Positions 63,365-64,000 of a DNA stretch of 64,000 bases are shown here, piece after piece (positions within the stretch are counted from its first letter, which is position 1; every line of letters starts with the position of its first letter). Source of the stretch: CBDBKL01 sp965116215 (GTDB lineage: Bacteria > Bdellovibrionota > Bdellovibrionia > Bdellovibrionales > JAKFYE01); assembly GCA_965116215.1 (NCBI GenBank), contig OZ220494.1:248001-312000 (forward strand), written 5' to 3'. The position numbers were made by a program, and so were the translations under genes. Under the pieces are notes generated by a model. The model did no database searches. It worked only from the letters and a program-made list of their open reading frames with translations, and had not been told where the DNA came from.

Positions 63365-63453
63365 TATGACATTGACTCTAGCACATGAACTTTGATCTGT
63401 AAAGATTTGATTTTAAAAGAGAAACTACTTTACCTAAGAATCCACTTTACCTT

Positions 63454-64000
63454 TTACCTAAGAATCCTCTGACGTGATTTTGCCCTATGATAACTGGATC
63501 CACCATCTAAAGTGTACTCAATATCTACAGCCCTCAGACGTTCTTTTTCTTCAGAAGAAGACTCACCCTTATATGTTATAAGCCAAGTATTGTTTAAATC
63601 TTCCTGTATTTGTCGAAAAATAGAACTCAGTTCATTCATTGATTTTAAGTCATATCTCTGTGTCCCACTCACCTTAGCTATCTCATCAAGACGCTCTATG
63701 TGTAATGCAGACTCATCCTTTTGTAAAAAGTTGATAGATATCGGATAAATCCTTACATGTGACTGCTCCACAAGTTGCAAAAGAGTTTCATATCTAATCT
63801 TACTACCTTGATTCGTATTGTAGGTCCCATTCCTGTTCATCTGTGTATCCTCACCATCTGAAATCACTATAAGTATTGTGGGATAAAAAATCTGTGCCGC
63901 CTCATAAATACCCTGAGCTATGGCATCATAAAGCTTTGTCTCTCCACGATTGGAAATTTTTGAAAGTCCCCGATAAAGATCTTCAATAGATCGTGTCGCC
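63454..64000 (-). CDS. VWA-domain protein, C-terminal part (5' end outside window)
   Basis: The frame is open to the window edge on the minus strand. Visible codons begin ATRSIEDLYRGLSKISNRGETKLYDAIAQGIYEA and continue FYPTILIVISDGEDTQ, the middle and second half of a von Willebrand A domain (T in GETKLYD and the D in ISDGED belong to the MIDAS metal site region). After the domain a YKG..RAVDIEYTLDG stretch follows, typical of bacterial VWFA-related exported proteins. The first DxSxS motif is out of view. Confidence 0.8.
   Translation of the reverse strand, partial: ATRSIEDLYRGLSKISNRGETKLYDAIAQGIYEAAQIFYPTILIVISDGEDTQMNRNGTYNTNQGSKIRYETLLQLVEQSHVRIYPISINFLQKDESALHIERLDEIAKVSGTQRYDLKSMNELSSIFRQIQEDLNNTWLITYKGESSSEEKERLRAVDIEYTLDGGSSYHRAKSRQRILR

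Overview
The window reads as a low-GC Gram-negative chromosome: it carries KdsA (KDO synthesis), an LptF-type LPS exporter permease, apolipoprotein N-acyltransferase and several lipobox proteins. Gene content (DprA, ComM-type ATPase, MutS2, Xer recombinase, many secreted proteases and lipoproteins, kynurenine catabolism) would fit a Bdellovibrionota-like or other delta-type proteobacterium, but this placement is an inference and is weak. No transposase, integrase island, CRISPR array or rRNA was seen; one tRNA-His is present.

Layout. 1-5.3 kb: the end of a glycosyltransferase, a putative outer-membrane protein, tRNA-His with a structured stretch behind it, and a restriction-modification pair (D12-class adenine methylase plus HNH nuclease). 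5.4-9.3 kb: dprA, lptF-like and kdsA. 9.6-14.2 kb: a tandem family of secreted reprolysin-like metalloproteases. 14.2-30.4 kb: an SH3-like envelope protein, a matrixin-type protease, lipoproteins, mutS2, lnt, a zinc-ribbon protein, a subtilisin-like protease, three lipoproteins in a row, a Xer recombinase and comM. 30.4-38.6 kb: a divergent kynurenine / 3-hydroxyanthranilate meta-cleavage cluster covering N-formylkynurenine to roughly 2-oxopent-4-enoate (KynB, KMO, KynU, 3-HAO, ACMSD, aminomuconic semialdehyde dehydrogenase, aminomuconate deaminase, oxalocrotonate decarboxylase), with a 35-codon ORF wedged in translationally coupled register. 38.6-64 kb: a highly duplicated accessory locus.

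The accessory locus is the most interesting part. Two near-identical genes of about 1400 codons (A, 43601-47836 minus; B, 52386-56573 plus) encode giant cysteine-rich proteins with a prepilin-like N-terminus. They form a ~4 kb inverted repeat around an MMPL/RND exporter. Each full gene faces, tail to tail, a 5'-truncated cassette (C, 41784-42776 plus; D, 58103-59506 minus) that repeats the 3' part of the gene but ends in a different C-terminal tail. Beyond each cassette lies a small coiled-coil membrane protein gene, so the order is mirror-symmetric: coiled-coil, C, A, MMPL, B, D, coiled-coil. A and C share a perfect ~350 bp inverted repeat that stops exactly at the tail junction; B and D share a ~540 bp one. 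Pair-specific variants (A with C; B with D) suggest recent exchange within each facing pair. Inversion across either repeat would swap tails in frame, which looks like a recombination-driven C-terminal switch, analogous in logic to the PilV shufflon but using long homologous repeats rather than short sites.

The locus is flanked by a ~3.15 kb direct duplication (38594-41746 and 60217-63425) carrying a secreted metalloprotease, a stand-alone copy of its C-terminal domain and the coiled-coil gene. Arrays of 7-9 bp tandem repeats sit just upstream of dprA, three metalloprotease genes, the 3-HAO/ACMSD genes and the MMPL gene, and differ in copy number between the duplicated loci (about 35 versus 24 units), as expected for contingency-type loci. 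A second genome feature is a family of dispersed, long imperfect palindromic elements at six places.
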